Source: Jacaranda mimosifolia (Eukaryota > Streptophyta > Magnoliopsida > Lamiales > Bignoniaceae). From it: DNA of 64,000 nt. Where the stretch lies: NCBI GenBank assembly GCA_018894105.1, contig CM032120.1, positions 29,596,710 through 29,660,709 of the forward strand, read 5' to 3'. Positions within the stretch are counted from its first letter, which is position 1; every line of letters starts with the position of its first letter. The translations under genes and the position numbers were made by a program. A model generated the notes under the pieces. The model ran no database searches. It saw nothing but the letters and a program-made list of their open reading frames with translations, and was not told the DNA's origin. This document shows positions 23,918 to 35,640 of this stretch, in pieces.

Positions 23918-24299
23918 ATGATTGCTGAGACATTTTCCCCTACACTTATTCTCTGATGTATTTGTTCGATTACATCAAGTAATGGGATATTTACCTCGAC
24001 CTTGTGAAAAGTTTCAAAAATCTCCTTTTCCTCGTCATGCATTTTGAGTTTAGCGAACTTTTCAGGAAAGGGGGGGTGTACAACCAATGAGCTTGTTACC
24101 TTACTATTAGGTTCATGCAATTTTCAATCGAATCCTAGGGCATGACAATCTCTCTCTCCACTTTTTTCGCAATAGTATTTTCTCGTGTCTTCTTACTGGG
24201 TTTCTTCAGCTCTTTACCATTCCTCAAAGTAATTGCGCTAACATTCTGGTTGAGATTAACAATTGTCTGAGAGTGCAGCTTTCTTTAGATTCCATCTTA

Positions 24300-25509
24300 C
24301 TCATTGAGGTGACTAGCTGGCTTATTTGGTTTTCTAGGTTTTGAATGCTTGCTCGCCTTTCCTATTGAAATTGCTGAGTGTTAATCAAAAGTGATTAACA
24401 ATCTCTTCGAGAGACATACCTATATTTGAAGATGATGGTTGTTGTGGAGGGTGCGTTTTTGTTGGAAGTGTTGGTAGTTTTGCGATCTCCCTTCGTAACT
24501 GAAATTCAGATAGTTCCTCCATCCTGGGTTGGAGGTGTTTAAGTAGGGATCGTACTTTCTTTGCGGTGGTCCAGGGAATCTTCCTACTGCATTAGTTTGT
24601 TCGCAGGAATCTTATTACCGCGTAGGACACATATTCGTAGAATGAACAATGTTAGTACAAATCCCACAAGCCTTGATTTGTTACTTATTTTCTATAACTA
24701 ATTGTTGAACAAGAGAAGTTAAAGTGGAAATCTGATGCTCATGAGATGAATTACTTACCTCATTGACCCTTCTAAGAGGGTCTCAAGAGTATCTAAATTG
24801 TTGGGAGTTGGCAACCATTATAGAAATTAATTCTCAAGCTTCGCTTGGAGTTTTGTTCACTATAGCTCCTTGACTTGCTGTGTCCATCGTCCTCTTCTCC
24901 ATCGATAAAAGTCCTTTGTAAAAATACTGAATGAGAAGTCGCTCAATAATACCATGATGTGGGCAGCTTACGCAGAGTTGTTTAAACAACTCCCAATATT
25001 CATGAAGATTCTCCGTGTCTCTTTGTCTTATCTTGCTGATCTCTTTTCTAATACTAGTAGCTCGTGAAGCTAGGAAAAACTTCTCAAGAAACAATCTTGT
25101 CATTTCTATCCATGTAGCAATAGAGTTAAGGGGTAGATAAAACAACCAATCCTTAGCTTTATCTGCTAAGAAAAACAAAAAAGCTCGCAACTTGACTTAC
25201 TCTTCAGATACCCATTGGGATTTCATAGTTGAGCACACAACATGAAGTGCCTTTAAATACTTATGGGGATCTTTATTCTCCAAACTGTGGAAAATGGGTA
25301 GTAGATGGATTAACCCAGATTTCAACTCAAAAGGTATTTCCAACTCTGGATATTCGATGCAAAGTGGTTGTTGAGTCAAATGGTTCAGCTAACTCCTTTA
25401 AAGTTCTTTCGTGAGCCATTGTTTCCTCTTGTTCCGAATTACTAGAAATGACTAAGTTGAATGTATCTAGATCGAGATCCAAATGCGATGATTTGTCTTC
25501 TTTTTGCAC
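24300..25509 (-). pseudogene. Athila Gag of element C
   Basis: The minus strand from about 25509 reads in pieces: 'FELKSGLIHLLPIFHSLENK', 'DPHKYLKALHVVCSTM', then (25190-24834) 'LADKAKDWLFYLPLNSIATW', 'RLFLEKFFLASRATSIRKEI', 'LHEYWELFKQLC' and 'LLIQYFYKGLL'. This is the Athila Retrotrans_gag core in the right order. A CCHC-like 'CGICTNIVHSTNMCP' occurs at about 24660-24610. Several stops and at least one frameshift interrupt it. Confidence 0.88.
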
Positions 25510-25620
25510 TATAGTCGCCTTCCGTAATCTACAAGCAGTCTTCTCAATCTCTAGATTGTATTGAAGTTCACCTATACGAGAAGATCAAGACATTAAAAGA
25601 AACAAAATTATTTGACACCA

Positions 25621-25642
25621 ATTCCTGGCAACGGCGCCAAAA
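25621..25642 (-). other. Primer binding site of element C
   Basis: The minus strand reads TTTTGGCGCCGTTGCCAGGA just inside the right LTR. The TGGCGCCGTTGCC core is the usual Athila PBS, commonly assigned to tRNA-Asp. Confidence 0.85.
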
Positions 25643-25644
25643 TT

Positions 25645-26902
25645 TTTTGGGTGTCAAATCCAACAAAAATAAATTCTTGCTCTTAAAATATGATTTGTAA
25701 TTAGCAGTAAGTAGGGTCATATTCCATAGGGATTGATAAATTTTATTTCTTTCAAACTTATTAGATAAAAATAGAAAAATAAGGGGGAGTTTTATTAAAC
25801 GAAAAACTTAGAATTTCAAAATTACAAATAAAATAAGAAATCAATAAGGATGAAATCTAGTCTAAGGTAAATCTTAGTTTGGTTTATAGATTTAATCATC
25901 GATGCAAAGATAAATTCCTCATTCTTGAATAAACTAGTTATAGTTACTCAGAACGCCCCAATAACCAATATCTCCTTATCATCTCGATAACTAAGAGAAG
26001 CTTGCTAGTTATTTTCGTTTTCAACAAACAACCCTAAAGAAATGCTCCTAGGATTTAATTTACCAGAAGAATTATAAACTAGAGAGACTTAGCCCTAGCC
26101 AACAAACACAAACAAGCGGGGTTTATTTAGACTAGATTATTTATCTCCATAACATAAATTATGCATCTTCCTATACATAACTATGTTATTCGCCACAAGC
26201 ATTAGAACAATTAAATAATTACGGATTTAAAGTTCTAATTGGAAAAACAAATATTCTAAGTTATCAAATTTGGGTCCTAAATTCAATAAATCTGAATATT
26301 TGTAATGAAAATAGAAGATAAATAAATACTCAAGAAATAAGAATTACAAGCTAAATAATTAGATCTCACAAATATTGAATAACCCAAACTTTGATAATCC
26401 CTTAGGCTAGAATAAGAGTTTAGCAACTCATGCTTGAGAGAAAAACGCAGGAAATTATAATATGCTAAATGAAATATAGGGAGTCTCATCCTTGGTTCCA
26501 TATTTATAGCCTAATACTTCTAATGTAACAAGGAAACTAGTTACGAGTTCTACCAGAATAAGGAAACCTAAATTCTCCTAATTAAAGAAACAGAAATTGA
26601 AATATTCCAAAAATATACAATTGCCAAAAGGGGTTGAATGCTTCCTAATCAAATTTGCATAAAGTCTTGGGAAGCAAAACACATCCGCACTTGAATTATT
26701 TCTTTCTTCTATTCCCCATCTTCTCGAGAATGCAATTTTTGATCCAAACATGTCAAATACTCAATTTTTAGCTGCATATAGCTCAAATCTTTAATTTGCT
26801 TGATGAAATATAAAATGCAAGTTCAAATCCAACAACTAAGTATTTTTACTATTAGCCGTAAAGGAAAATTATAGAATTAAATGACAAATATGCAACTTAA
26901 CA
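25645..26902 (-). repeat. 5' LTR of element C (right copy)
   Basis: About 1258 bp, ending (+ strand) at CAACTTAACA and followed by AGTTA. Its inner edge has lost the TG/CA end: the + strand reads TTTTGGGTGTC where the other copy has TGTTGGGTGTC. The inner boundary is therefore good to a few bases. Confidence 0.88.
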
Positions 26903-26929
26903 AGTTATCAGATGGAACACAACCTAATA

Positions 26930-27395
26930 CACCTTTTACTACTGATGATGACTAAATTGAACGGTCATCAATATAAAGATCCAATTGCATCAATGTATTA
27001 TTCCACTGACATGCATCTAGTAAGGAATCATGTCCATTTTGAAAATGCACCTCAAAAGGGTAGAGATGGGAAGTAGTCTATAAATTATTCCAAGTTACGC
27101 AACTCCTCTAATGTGGGACAAGATAGGATATCATCATAGCCCCTCAGTCAAAGGGCTTGGAAAAGGCACATGACCGCTATTTTCCACAAATGATACTGAT
27201 GATGATGACCAAATCTATTCATTATAATATGAAGGCTCAACCGCATTGAGGTGTTATTCTGTTGATATGCATCTGGTGGGGGATCTTGTCCTTTATAAAA
27301 AGGCGTCTTGAAAGATGAGAAATAGAGAATAACTTATAAACTATTTCAAGTCATGCAACTCCTTCGATGTAGAAATACAATAAGATATCATCAAA
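26930..27395. repeat. Diverged tandem duplication, about 200-bp unit
   Basis: About 26930-27135 and 27197-27395 align throughout. Shared landmarks in order: ACTGATGATGA, TTATTC, GATATGCATCT or GACATGCATCT, TATAAA, TTCAAGT or TCCAAGT, GCAACTCCT and GATATCATCA. Many substitutions show it is old. Neither copy codes. Confidence 0.75.
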
Positions 27396-28607
27396 TACCA
27401 TTATAGTGACATCAACTTAACAAGATAATTCTTTTCTAATTGAAAATTAAAAGCAAAATATGTCCTACCCCGTACAACGTGTAAAGTGTTTAATTTGAGA
27501 AAAACCTTTTATTATTTTCAAATTAAAAATTTATCTCCCTCTATTGCTTGAAACAAGGCATTTTATAGGCAATAATTTCTTTTTCCTTATTTTTGGATGA
27601 CTTTTAGCATATGCAAAGACCTTTTTACCCTTCTCTTAAGTCTGAAATATAGACATATCTTCCTTTGTAGGCAATCATTTCTTTTTCCTTGCGGTACATG
27701 GTACAAGAAGAAAAACTAAGGAGAGAGATGTTTTCTTCGAACAGCACCAAGCCAAGGCGAGGTTCAAAGCCTTGTTTGGATATTAGGTATGCGTCGACTC
27801 CTCCATGTGAAAGCAAGAAAAAAGTCACAGTAATTGTGGTTTAAAATGACAAGAAGCTCTCCAAAAGCAAGCTCTATGACTACTGCAATTTTCATGGATG
27901 AGAATACTTTGGTGGAAGGTTGAAAAAGTTTAAATGCCAGTTGGTCACCTAAAGGACTTCTAGTCACATATCCATATGACAAAGCAATAGCTTGGGATGA
28001 TGAATATGAGTTTGGTGAGTGTAATGAATAAATTGAAGTGATGTCAAGGGTTTTAAAGGCTTGATCGGAAAAGGGGAAGGAAATTACATTAATATTTTTT
28101 AGTTCATCTCTAGTCTTCTTCAGAGTTTTAATTGTGCCGTTGGTGAGAAGTAGTGTTAACTTGTTGGGAGAAAATAACTTCAAATAAACTTTTTCGAATA
28201 TTATTTAGTTAAAATAATCTTGATATTTGAAAATTGAATGAATAAGAGTGACTCTAACTGCAAATGCATCAACTAAAGTTGAATGGATGGTTTATTTGTT
28301 AAATGAACTTGGTTAACCAAAAAACCAATAGTGCACAAGGCCATAACGCATTAATACCAAGGTAGCAGCACACCGATTAGAACTAGATAGAGAAGCAACT
28401 TTGTAAGTTAAACTAACAAGAAAATTTCTAATTTATGAACCTAGTTATATACTTCAAGAAAATAATGTGGTCCAAGATTTGTAAATTTTGGGAAAACCAC
28501 AAGTTTTTATGGTATTAAACAACCCAAAATATAGTCCATCATACAATAATTGCAGTGCCTAGACAAGCACACATATACTACTAAAATATTAATACACTAC
28601 CAAAAGG
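27396..28607. other. AT-rich region without a recognised gene
   Basis: The only sizeable open frame is a 139-codon minus-strand one (28183-27764) starting 'MKLFSPNKLTLLLTNG'. I recognise no family, and the flanks show no convincing exon signals, so a gene is not claimed. Confidence 0.5.
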
Positions 28608-29026
28608 CAAAACATTGTATCCAATACAATATAAGTATCCAATATATTAACTTAACATCAAATTTGTCAATAATATAACATCCAAGACTATAGATTAGCT
28701 ATCAAAAATACAAATAAGCTATCAAGATGTCAAAATATTAATTAAACTATCAATCACAAGATAAGATCCAATTTAATGAATTTCAACCATCCAAAATTTT
28801 CAATACTATTCATACAAAACATTGTATCCAATACAATATAAGTATCCAATATATTAACTTAACATCAAATTTGTCAATAATATAACATCCAAGACTATAG
28901 ATTAGCTATCAAAAATACAAATAAGCTATCAAGATGTCAAAATATTAATTAAACTATCAATCACAAGATAAGATCCAATTTAATGAATTTCAACCATCCA
29001 AAATTTTCAATACTATTCATACAAAA
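28608..29026. repeat. Perfect 207-bp tandem duplication
   Basis: Bases 28608-28819 recur at 28815-29026 with no difference that I can find (period 207). The unit is AT-rich and non-coding, running from CAAAACATTGTATCC to CTATTCATACAAAA. The identity implies a very recent event or an assembly artefact. Confidence 0.95.
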
Positions 29027-29474
29027 TATTCAATCTTATCCAAATGGTAATACAAGTGAGCTTTATATCAAAGCAGCATAAAGTATCCATCATGTCAACA
29101 TTATATTGTTTTCCAAAGCAAAAATTGTTGAAACATACTAAAAGGCAAACTTATAATTTTTCAAAACAATCCTCCCCCCAATAAAAGACCTCACAATTGT
29201 CAAAAAATAACATCAAAGAAGCAAAATGACACATCAAATCATTTAAAACTAACACGAACATGTTGATAGACAATACTTCGTGTTGGAAGGCAACTCTTTC
29301 TAAAAAGTTATGTAAAATAGTATGGTAATTTTGGGAAAATAGGTGTTTCTATCAAAATGATCAAATTAGTGCAATGTTGTACGAGAAATAGGATTTTAGC
29401 AAGTTGTATGATCGCAATTGAGTGTACCATTTGTCTAGTGTCAGAAAGTTAAGAAAATTATTGGCGTATCATAT

Positions 29475-29796
29475 TGATGTTGCTTGAAAGTAAAGCAATG
29501 TCATTTTAGGAAAAAAAAAATGGAGTGTCGGTTCATTTTCTCAGGAATGCACGTAGAGAGCTACTCTTCTTGAGAGTTCTTCCACTTTAAGAAATTTTGC
29601 AAATAATCTTTTGTGTTATATTTTCTCTTTTGGACTTGGTATTTATAGATTTTAATATTAGGATTTTTCTACCCTCTTTCTGGGTTTATCTTGTCCTTTA
29701 GGCTCTTCGGCCCATTTACTTAGTTAATTATTTTTAAGGTCCATTATTATTTGTAGTCTATTTATCAAATTAAGTTAAATTTTAGTCATATCATCA
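29475..29796 (-). repeat. 3' LTR of element D (left copy)
   Basis: On + it starts TGATGTTGC and ends CATATCATCA. The next bases TGCCCCCTAATTTGG are, on minus, the PPT CCAAATTAGGGGGCA. Boundaries were inferred by alignment with the right copy and the PPT. Confidence 0.7.
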
Positions 29797-30429
29797 TGCC
29801 CCCTAATTTGGTGGAAATTTCTAATTCTACATCTAAAATATAATATAAGTTTTATTTTGATTGTTATCTTATGCTAATTCATAAAAATAATACTATTAAT
29901 TTAATTAATTATTGCGGGTAGAATTAATAGTGTGTATCATGAGACTTGGCAAAGTTCAATGTAGCATTCATCTAAGGATTCAAGTGAATTTCATGTATCA
30001 AACGTTTAGGAGCTCAAGAAGGTCTTGCTTTGTAGTCATCCAGAGACTTAGAAAATTTCGAGTGTTGTTATGACATGAATAATGAGGTGTTGCACTAGAG
30101 AAGTGCTTGATAGTGTGGGTTTTAGGATAAGCTCCTTTAAATGGATGTGCTCGTCTTTGATCGAAGAAGCACGCAAGCGCCTTGTACAAGTATTCTTGGT
30201 TTGAAATTTAGTCAAATCTTACGATAGGAGATAGTGTGACATCATGGGAGTACTTAGAAAAATTTTGCATTGTAGCCATCTAAGGTCTTGGGAAAATTTT
30301 GCATGGTACTTATCCGAAGACATAGGCGAATTTTCAAGTGAAATAATGAGGATTGAAATATTGACAAGGAGTACACAATTCAAGTTGCAATCTAGGTTAA
30401 ATCTAACTTTGAAAAAAATAGATGGAATG

Positions 30430-32660
30430 AGAGTATCAACGTTGGGCGCTTGCTGTCAGGCACCCACTGTGTGCCAGCTTCAGATGTCCACGTTGGGCTC
30501 AATATTCGCATGGGACTTAGACTTTGTTGTGAAATTTCTTTGCTTCAAAAATTTTATTGGATGGTTGGTAATGTTCTTCCACTAAAAAGAGGACTTAGAC
30601 ATTTTATAAAGTTTTCGAAGGACTTGGGAGAGTTTCTAGGGGCTAGGATTAGTGTCCCAAGGGATGTCAAGGACATTTGCCAAAAGTTTGTACCATGCGA
30701 ATAGCTTAGGAATTTAGGCATGAGCATTCATGCCTAAGAGGTCTTTTAAGGTTGTTAATGATTAAGTTAGGTGCATAGGTTGAGGGTTCGATAGGTCTTC
30801 TTGTCTTATCGTTCTTTAGGTGGCATCTTACTAATTGTCACGGATTTGTCCAAGGACTCAGACAAATTTTTTGAGGGTATGATTTTGATTAGTGTGTCTT
30901 ATTGATAATTTAAGAGACAAGTTCTTAGGGTAATGTCTTTCATTTTTTCTTTATTTTTACTTCACCCTAGTTTTTATGAGCTTTTATCTAATGCATTAGA
31001 GTCAATAAAAACTTCTTGGGATATATAAACTTAAAAGACAATCATGTCTTAATAGCGCTAGGAAGTAAGATACAATTTGAGTTAGAGCCCCTAACTAGGA
31101 ATGAGTTGAAGTTCATTTGTTCAGTGCCGAGATGACACTTGCTAAGTATGTGGAGATGGTGTCCATCAGGTGTAATGAGGCAATGCTTACTTAGTCGGGT
31201 GCCAGTGACGCGCTTAGGCATCAAACACTGCCTGGGGAGCCTAATGTCATGCTTGGTCACCCAAAATTGTACTTGTGCGCCCAATATTGCATTTGAGTGC
31301 TCGAGGAGTTATTGGAGCACCAAAAAAGTGCCACCAAGTATGACTTATAGTTTTTATAGAGGTTGACATCTCAAATATCTCTCAAAACTTTTAGCGATTC
31401 TTTTCATGCAGGGATAACTTGAAATTTTTGTTGGTAGAGTGCTATGCTCCTAACATCTCTTAGGTCCTCATGCAGGGTTAATTTGTTCTGAGAGCCTTTT
31501 GAAGTGCTTCGTGGATGGATCTTTTCAAGGATCTTTTGAAACATATGACCTCATTACGTATACTTCATGTAACTTTTGGAAGTCTTGTTGCACAGATGAT
31601 ACTTCGTGCTCCAAAGGTTGTTTTGCTTGGATGACTATGATTCTTTTATGAGAGTATCTTTCAGTGGGTATCTTCAAGAGGGCTCTCGGTAACTATATTT
31701 TACATAAGTTCCCTTATCTTTCTTTAAATGGCTAAATGTTAGCCAAACATTGAGTGACTTATGTGTTTGATATATTGACAAATTTTGTGTCTTTGTTGCA
31801 AGAGTTAGAACTTCTAGATGTCAGATTATCTCATCTATGAAATTAAAGTTTCCCATGAAGTTAGAGGCAGAACTTAGTAAGATAAAGGTCTCGTTGAGCA
31901 GAGGGAGCTATGTCAATGATGAAACATCGTAAGGAGTAGATAGTCGAAGTAGTTCAGCAACGAAGTCAAAAAAAGGAAAGTCAACTAAGTTGCTGAAGAA
32001 GCATAAGTTCTCAAAGATGAGATTCACTAAAGAAGTGATGAGTGAGGAGAAGCTTTTATCTTCCTTTGCTAAGATGGCATTTATGAACACGACTCATAAG
32101 TATACGACCAAGGAGTATAAAGGATTTGACAAGTTCTTTGAGGCAGTAGATGCGAAGGCAACGATGAAAGAACTAATAGGTTCAACTCTGCATGAGTGAG
32201 ATGTTATGTCTATGGTAGTGGTAGCAAGTAAGATTTACATATAGGATTTTGATATTGCTTAGCATCTTCTAGTCAATTTAAGTAATGCGTTGTTATTTAC
32301 TTTTAACAACTAAGTGTTGGCTGGACATCCGTTTTTCTCTCTCATTTGATTTCAGTAGAGTTACTTCATTCCCATTTATTTTGTGTTCATGCAAGCACTT
32401 TACCAATTGACCACTGACTTTACATACTTGTATTTGAGAATTGAGCGACGGGAGGCATGAAGATGCCATTAATAAATATCAAGAAAAATGTGCATCTTGG
32501 ACATCCACATGGGGTATCAAACTTGGGCACTCGTGTGGGATGTTGAACTTGGGTGCCTTCGCATGGTGTGGGCACCCGACATTAGTGCACCCATTGGGTG
32601 TTCATCTCGAGCTTCTACTGGGCGCTAGGCTAAAGTGCCCATCAGGTCCCCAGCGCTAGG
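30430..32660. repeat. Dispersed clusters of TTGGGCGC / GGGCACCC words in element D
   Basis: Three GC-richer islands (about 30436-30520, 31130-31330 and 32490-32660) stand out in AT-rich DNA. They share short degenerate words such as TTGGGCGCTTG, GGTGCC, GTGCGCCC and GGGCACCC. In the third, a unit of about 26 bp starting AACTTGGG is repeated at least twice. No protein is recognised. Confidence 0.5.
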
Positions 32661-33169
32661 GTATCTTTTCCCCTTCATTAATTAATCTTGTCTATTTTTT
32701 TATCAAATTCATTGATGACGTAACGTCTTCAATGGTCACTCGAGAACTTAGAGAATTTTAATGGATAAAGTAACATGAGTACTTTAGCACGTTTGTGAAG
32801 TTGAAGTGACTATGAGCATAACATGTGATAAAGCTTTCTTAGAGAGGTGTGGAGCCTCCTCCTTGTGTTGGCGTCAGTCTACCTAGTGTAAAGTGGAGTC
32901 CTCTAAAAGAGGAAAGCTAATTTTGCGCTCAAATTAAACATAGCTCAAGTGTTGGGATGAAAACGAGCATGCTTATGAGTATGTTGGGGGGCTTCATAAT
33001 AAGTGCATATAACGTACAAAGTTACTGGACTTAGAGATTTACCTTTGAGTATTTGTTAAATATTGAGGCATCGCTACCCTCCTCTTCTTGAGGACTTAAG
33101 GTGGACTTCCTTTGCTTAATGATATAGGTATCTTCCAAAGTGTTTCTCCATAAGTGTCTCTAGAGAAAT

Positions 33170-33455
33170 TGCATGTACTCTCGAAAGGAGTTGATAGTGA
33201 GCTTTTTTAAAGGGTGTTGGGTACTTTAAAAGAGAATCGATAGCAGGCTTTTTTAGAGGCAGCGCCATGTACTCCCAAAGAGAGCCAATAATGGGATTTT
33301 TCTTAAAGGGAGGCTATTGTGTACATCCCTGGGAGCTGACAATGGATTACATCGGCTACCATATACTACAAGGGACCTTTATAGTGGAATTATGCCAGGT
33401 GATTGCCATGTGCTTTTCGCACTGCTCAGAAAGCCTTATAGTGGGCTTGTCTAAA
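33170..33455. repeat. Degenerate tandem repeats, about 50-55 bp unit, in element D
   Basis: Four to five diverged units, each with GTACTCNNAAAG-like start, GATAGTGGG or AATAATGGG-like middle and CTTTTTTAAAGGG-like end. They lie downstream of gag in the element's orientation, the same relative zone in which A and B carry tandem repeats. Confidence 0.6.
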
Positions 33456-33699
33456 ATCTGCTCTCTAAATACTCTTTATAAATATTGCATAGTTTAATGT
33501 TATATAAGAGGCACAATAACATAAACAACATGAGAAAGTTCACATTCATTAGAGAAATATTAACAAGAAACTAGTGTCATCCCTGAGCTTGTAAGCTTTA
33601 TTTGAATCTAAAGGAGAATGAAAGTCAGAGCAGAAAACAAGCTAAAGTAAACACTTAGTATAGGGAGATGTTGCTAACAATGCATTTCAGTCATCACTA

Positions 33700-35311
33700 A
33701 GAGCTTCTTAGGGTATGATTGTGTCTACAAGGCTAATGTTCAGCAATACAACTTTGTCTTTGGCCTCGTCCAATTGGTCCTTTAAACATTATCGAAATGA
33801 CTTCCATTCCAAGAGGATGCCAGGTTTGTAGCGATACTAATGCTGCTTGAGTCATCTGACCTCTGTCCATAGCTTTTGCTTCTCTCTCTCTAGGCCGAAT
33901 GTCCTTTAAGTCATGTACTCCTTGAGGTGTTCTATTTTAGTTAATTTCTCGATTTCATCCTTCAAATGATAATACTCATTTATAGTATGCTCACTGGCAC
34001 GGTGAAAACATCATTATTTGTCTGGTTTCAACTTCTTAGGGTTAATAGGGGCTTTTTGCATGGTTGTCGGATGAAGTTGCGTTCAGTGCTATTATTAGCA
34101 TTTTTGTTTAGGAAATAGTGTAGGGTGTATGTATGGCAAGTGTACGAGGAGGGCTATTTCTTCTATCGCTATACTCTTTATGGTTATCATTCCTCTCATC
34201 ATGCGTGATGAGGTCCTTGGCTCGAATGATATTAAGCTCTACCCTCGTCAATAAGTTGTCTAAGTGTTGTTGGGGGTCTTTAGTTCCATCAGACTTATGC
34301 AGTTGAGTTATCCTTATTACATGGGAAAATGTTCTTGCTATAATCGTCTGTGAAAATGGACTATGCCCTGGGGAAGTAACAACAAAATGACAATATTAAC
34401 CCCTTACCGCTCTAAATGGTCGCCACCTCGAGGAAGGCATTCGAACTCCAGTATATTTGGGCACATGCCAAGGAAAGTCCACTCCGAGTAAGAAGTGCTT
34501 GTCTCCTTGGTGATGTGAGAAAGGGGGAAAGGTGTCGCATTTTGGATCAACTCTTTGTTCCAAATTCTCCAGGGATGATTATGCCCCTCGCTCACGTGTA
34601 AAGACTATTACAACTCTTGGGGGTGGCATTCCTTGGTGTATTAAACTATTACTTTGACCGTAGCCTGAGTGGTGGTCTCCAATATGATCCTCAATGTCTC
34701 TTGAGTTATAGGTATGATAAGATCTTTAGAGAAAGGTGTTTTTTTTTTGCATGCATTTCTATCGTGCAAATCATGTATCAGGAGCTAACTTCAGCTCCAA
34801 TCGTGGTGATGCTTTAGGTTGGGCTAAAGCATTGATACGCTGGTGTAGTAATAGGTTTCTAAGCAAGTAAGAGTGAAATCAACACACCTCCACTTCCTGC
34901 TGAACTTGGAACTATCGCTACAGGACCCAGCCATTTCGAGTATTGGGGCTGTTTTATATACTCTACTTGCTACAACTCATTCACCTCATCTCTGAAGCCT
35001 AGATCTAAAAGGGCTCAAATTCTAGTATTCCCCCAAGGATCTCCATGGTAAATCTCTATGCTCCTAAGCTTCTCTTGTGCTTCAACTTCCTATTCTTCGG
35101 CTCTCCTCTTCCTGCTTTGAGTTTCGACGGGTGTGAGGTTTCTCGTGCAGATGTCCTCCTTTTTTGTTTCATGTGAACAAGGGTCTCGGCGGTCATCACT
35201 CCTCCTTTTGTCCTGGGAGGTCATGTGAGTGCTTGTAGCTCTTGTCATAGATCTCTTCTGCAGTTTCTGTGTTCCTTTTTCTTGTTTTAAGTTTCCAACA
35301 GATGGTGCCAA
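33700..35311 (-). pseudogene. Gag remnant of element D
   Basis: The N-terminal segment (35311-35090, 'MAPSVGNLKQEKGTQKLQKR') begins just inside the PBS. The C-terminal gag motif is clear at about 34025-33900 on minus: 'CFHRASEHTI', 'YYHLKDEIEKLTKIEHLKEY'. This matches the same region in A ('RFHKDQGHDIEDYIQLKDEV') and B, placing D in the Tat lineage. The middle is broken by many stops. Confidence 0.65.
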
Positions 35312-35312
35312 A
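35292..35312 (-). other. Primer binding site of element D
   Basis: The minus strand reads TTTGGCACCATCTGTTGGAA. This is the element B site (TTTGGCGCCGTCTGTGGGAA) with both CG steps changed to CA, as deamination would do, and one G-to-T change. It directly abuts the right LTR. Confidence 0.75.
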
Positions 35313-35313
35313 A

Positions 35314-35640
35314 TAGTGCTACTCGAAAATGGAGCGAGATCTTTTTCAAGAAACAGTAGAGTGTCAGTTCATTTTCTCAAGAACTTGCGCAAAGAGATTT
35401 GCTCTTCTCGAGAGTTCTTTACAAATGATTTCTTTTGTCTCATTTCTCTCTAAAACTTGGTATTTATAGATTTTAGTTTAGATGGGCTTAAACCCATTAG
35501 AGTTTTTCTTCACTCTTTATGGGCTTGACTTGTCCCTTGGGCTCTCCAATCCATTTACTTAGTTATTAATTTTAAGGTTCATTTATTATTTTTAGTCAAA
35601 ATTTCAAATTGTCCTTAAGTCCAATTCTAATCATATCACT
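35314..35640 (-). repeat. 5' LTR of element D (right copy)
   Basis: Aligned to the left copy through 'AGAGTGTCAGTTCATTTTCT' and 'TTGGTATTTATAGATTTTA' (GGTATTTATAG is probably the reverse-strand TATA region). The outer end near CATATCACTTA is uncertain by a few bases. Confidence 0.68.

Larger units (their letters stand above)
18901..26907 (-). mobile_element. LTR retrotransposon C, Athila-like, lacking RT and integrase
   Basis: Long LTRs (18906-20160 and 25645-26902, about 1.25 kb) are flanked by a perfect 5-bp duplication AGTTA (18901-18905 and 26903-26907). The PBS beside the right LTR and PPT beside the left LTR show the element is on the minus strand. Gag, the DLGAS-type protease and a late ORF of the ATHILA family are typical of the Ty3/gypsy Athila lineage. 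No reverse transcriptase, RNase H or integrase can be found between protease and the late ORF, so it is a deletion derivative that could move only in trans. Confidence 0.9.
29475..35640 (-). mobile_element. LTR element D: decayed, gag-bearing, Tat-like, no pol seen
   Basis: Diverged terminal repeats (29475-29796 and about 35314-35640) share a core of CCATTTACTTAGTTA plus AGTGTC and GTTCATTTTCTCA. A Tat-type PBS beside the right repeat (35312-35292, minus) and a PPT beside the left repeat give a minus-strand element. Gag pieces follow the PBS, but no RT, RNase H or integrase signature appears in the remaining roughly 4 kb, which is repeat-rich. It fits a non-autonomous gag-only derivative. I could not confirm a target duplication. 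Confidence 0.72.

Noticed and set aside
27764..28183. 139-codon minus-strand open frame starting MKLFSPNKLT
   Set aside because: No recognisable domain, no supporting exon structure, and chance frames of this size are expected in 64 kb.
29465..29474. Target-site duplication for element D
   Set aside because: CATAT before the left LTR and TATAT-like sequence after the right LTR are similar, but in AT-rich DNA this is too weak to claim.
31908..32199. Overlapping + and - open frames inside element D ('MLKKHKFSKMRF' and its opposite)
   Set aside because: No family features. The position could fit an antisense ORF of D, but no TATA, Ser-rich start or PF04195-like motif is seen.
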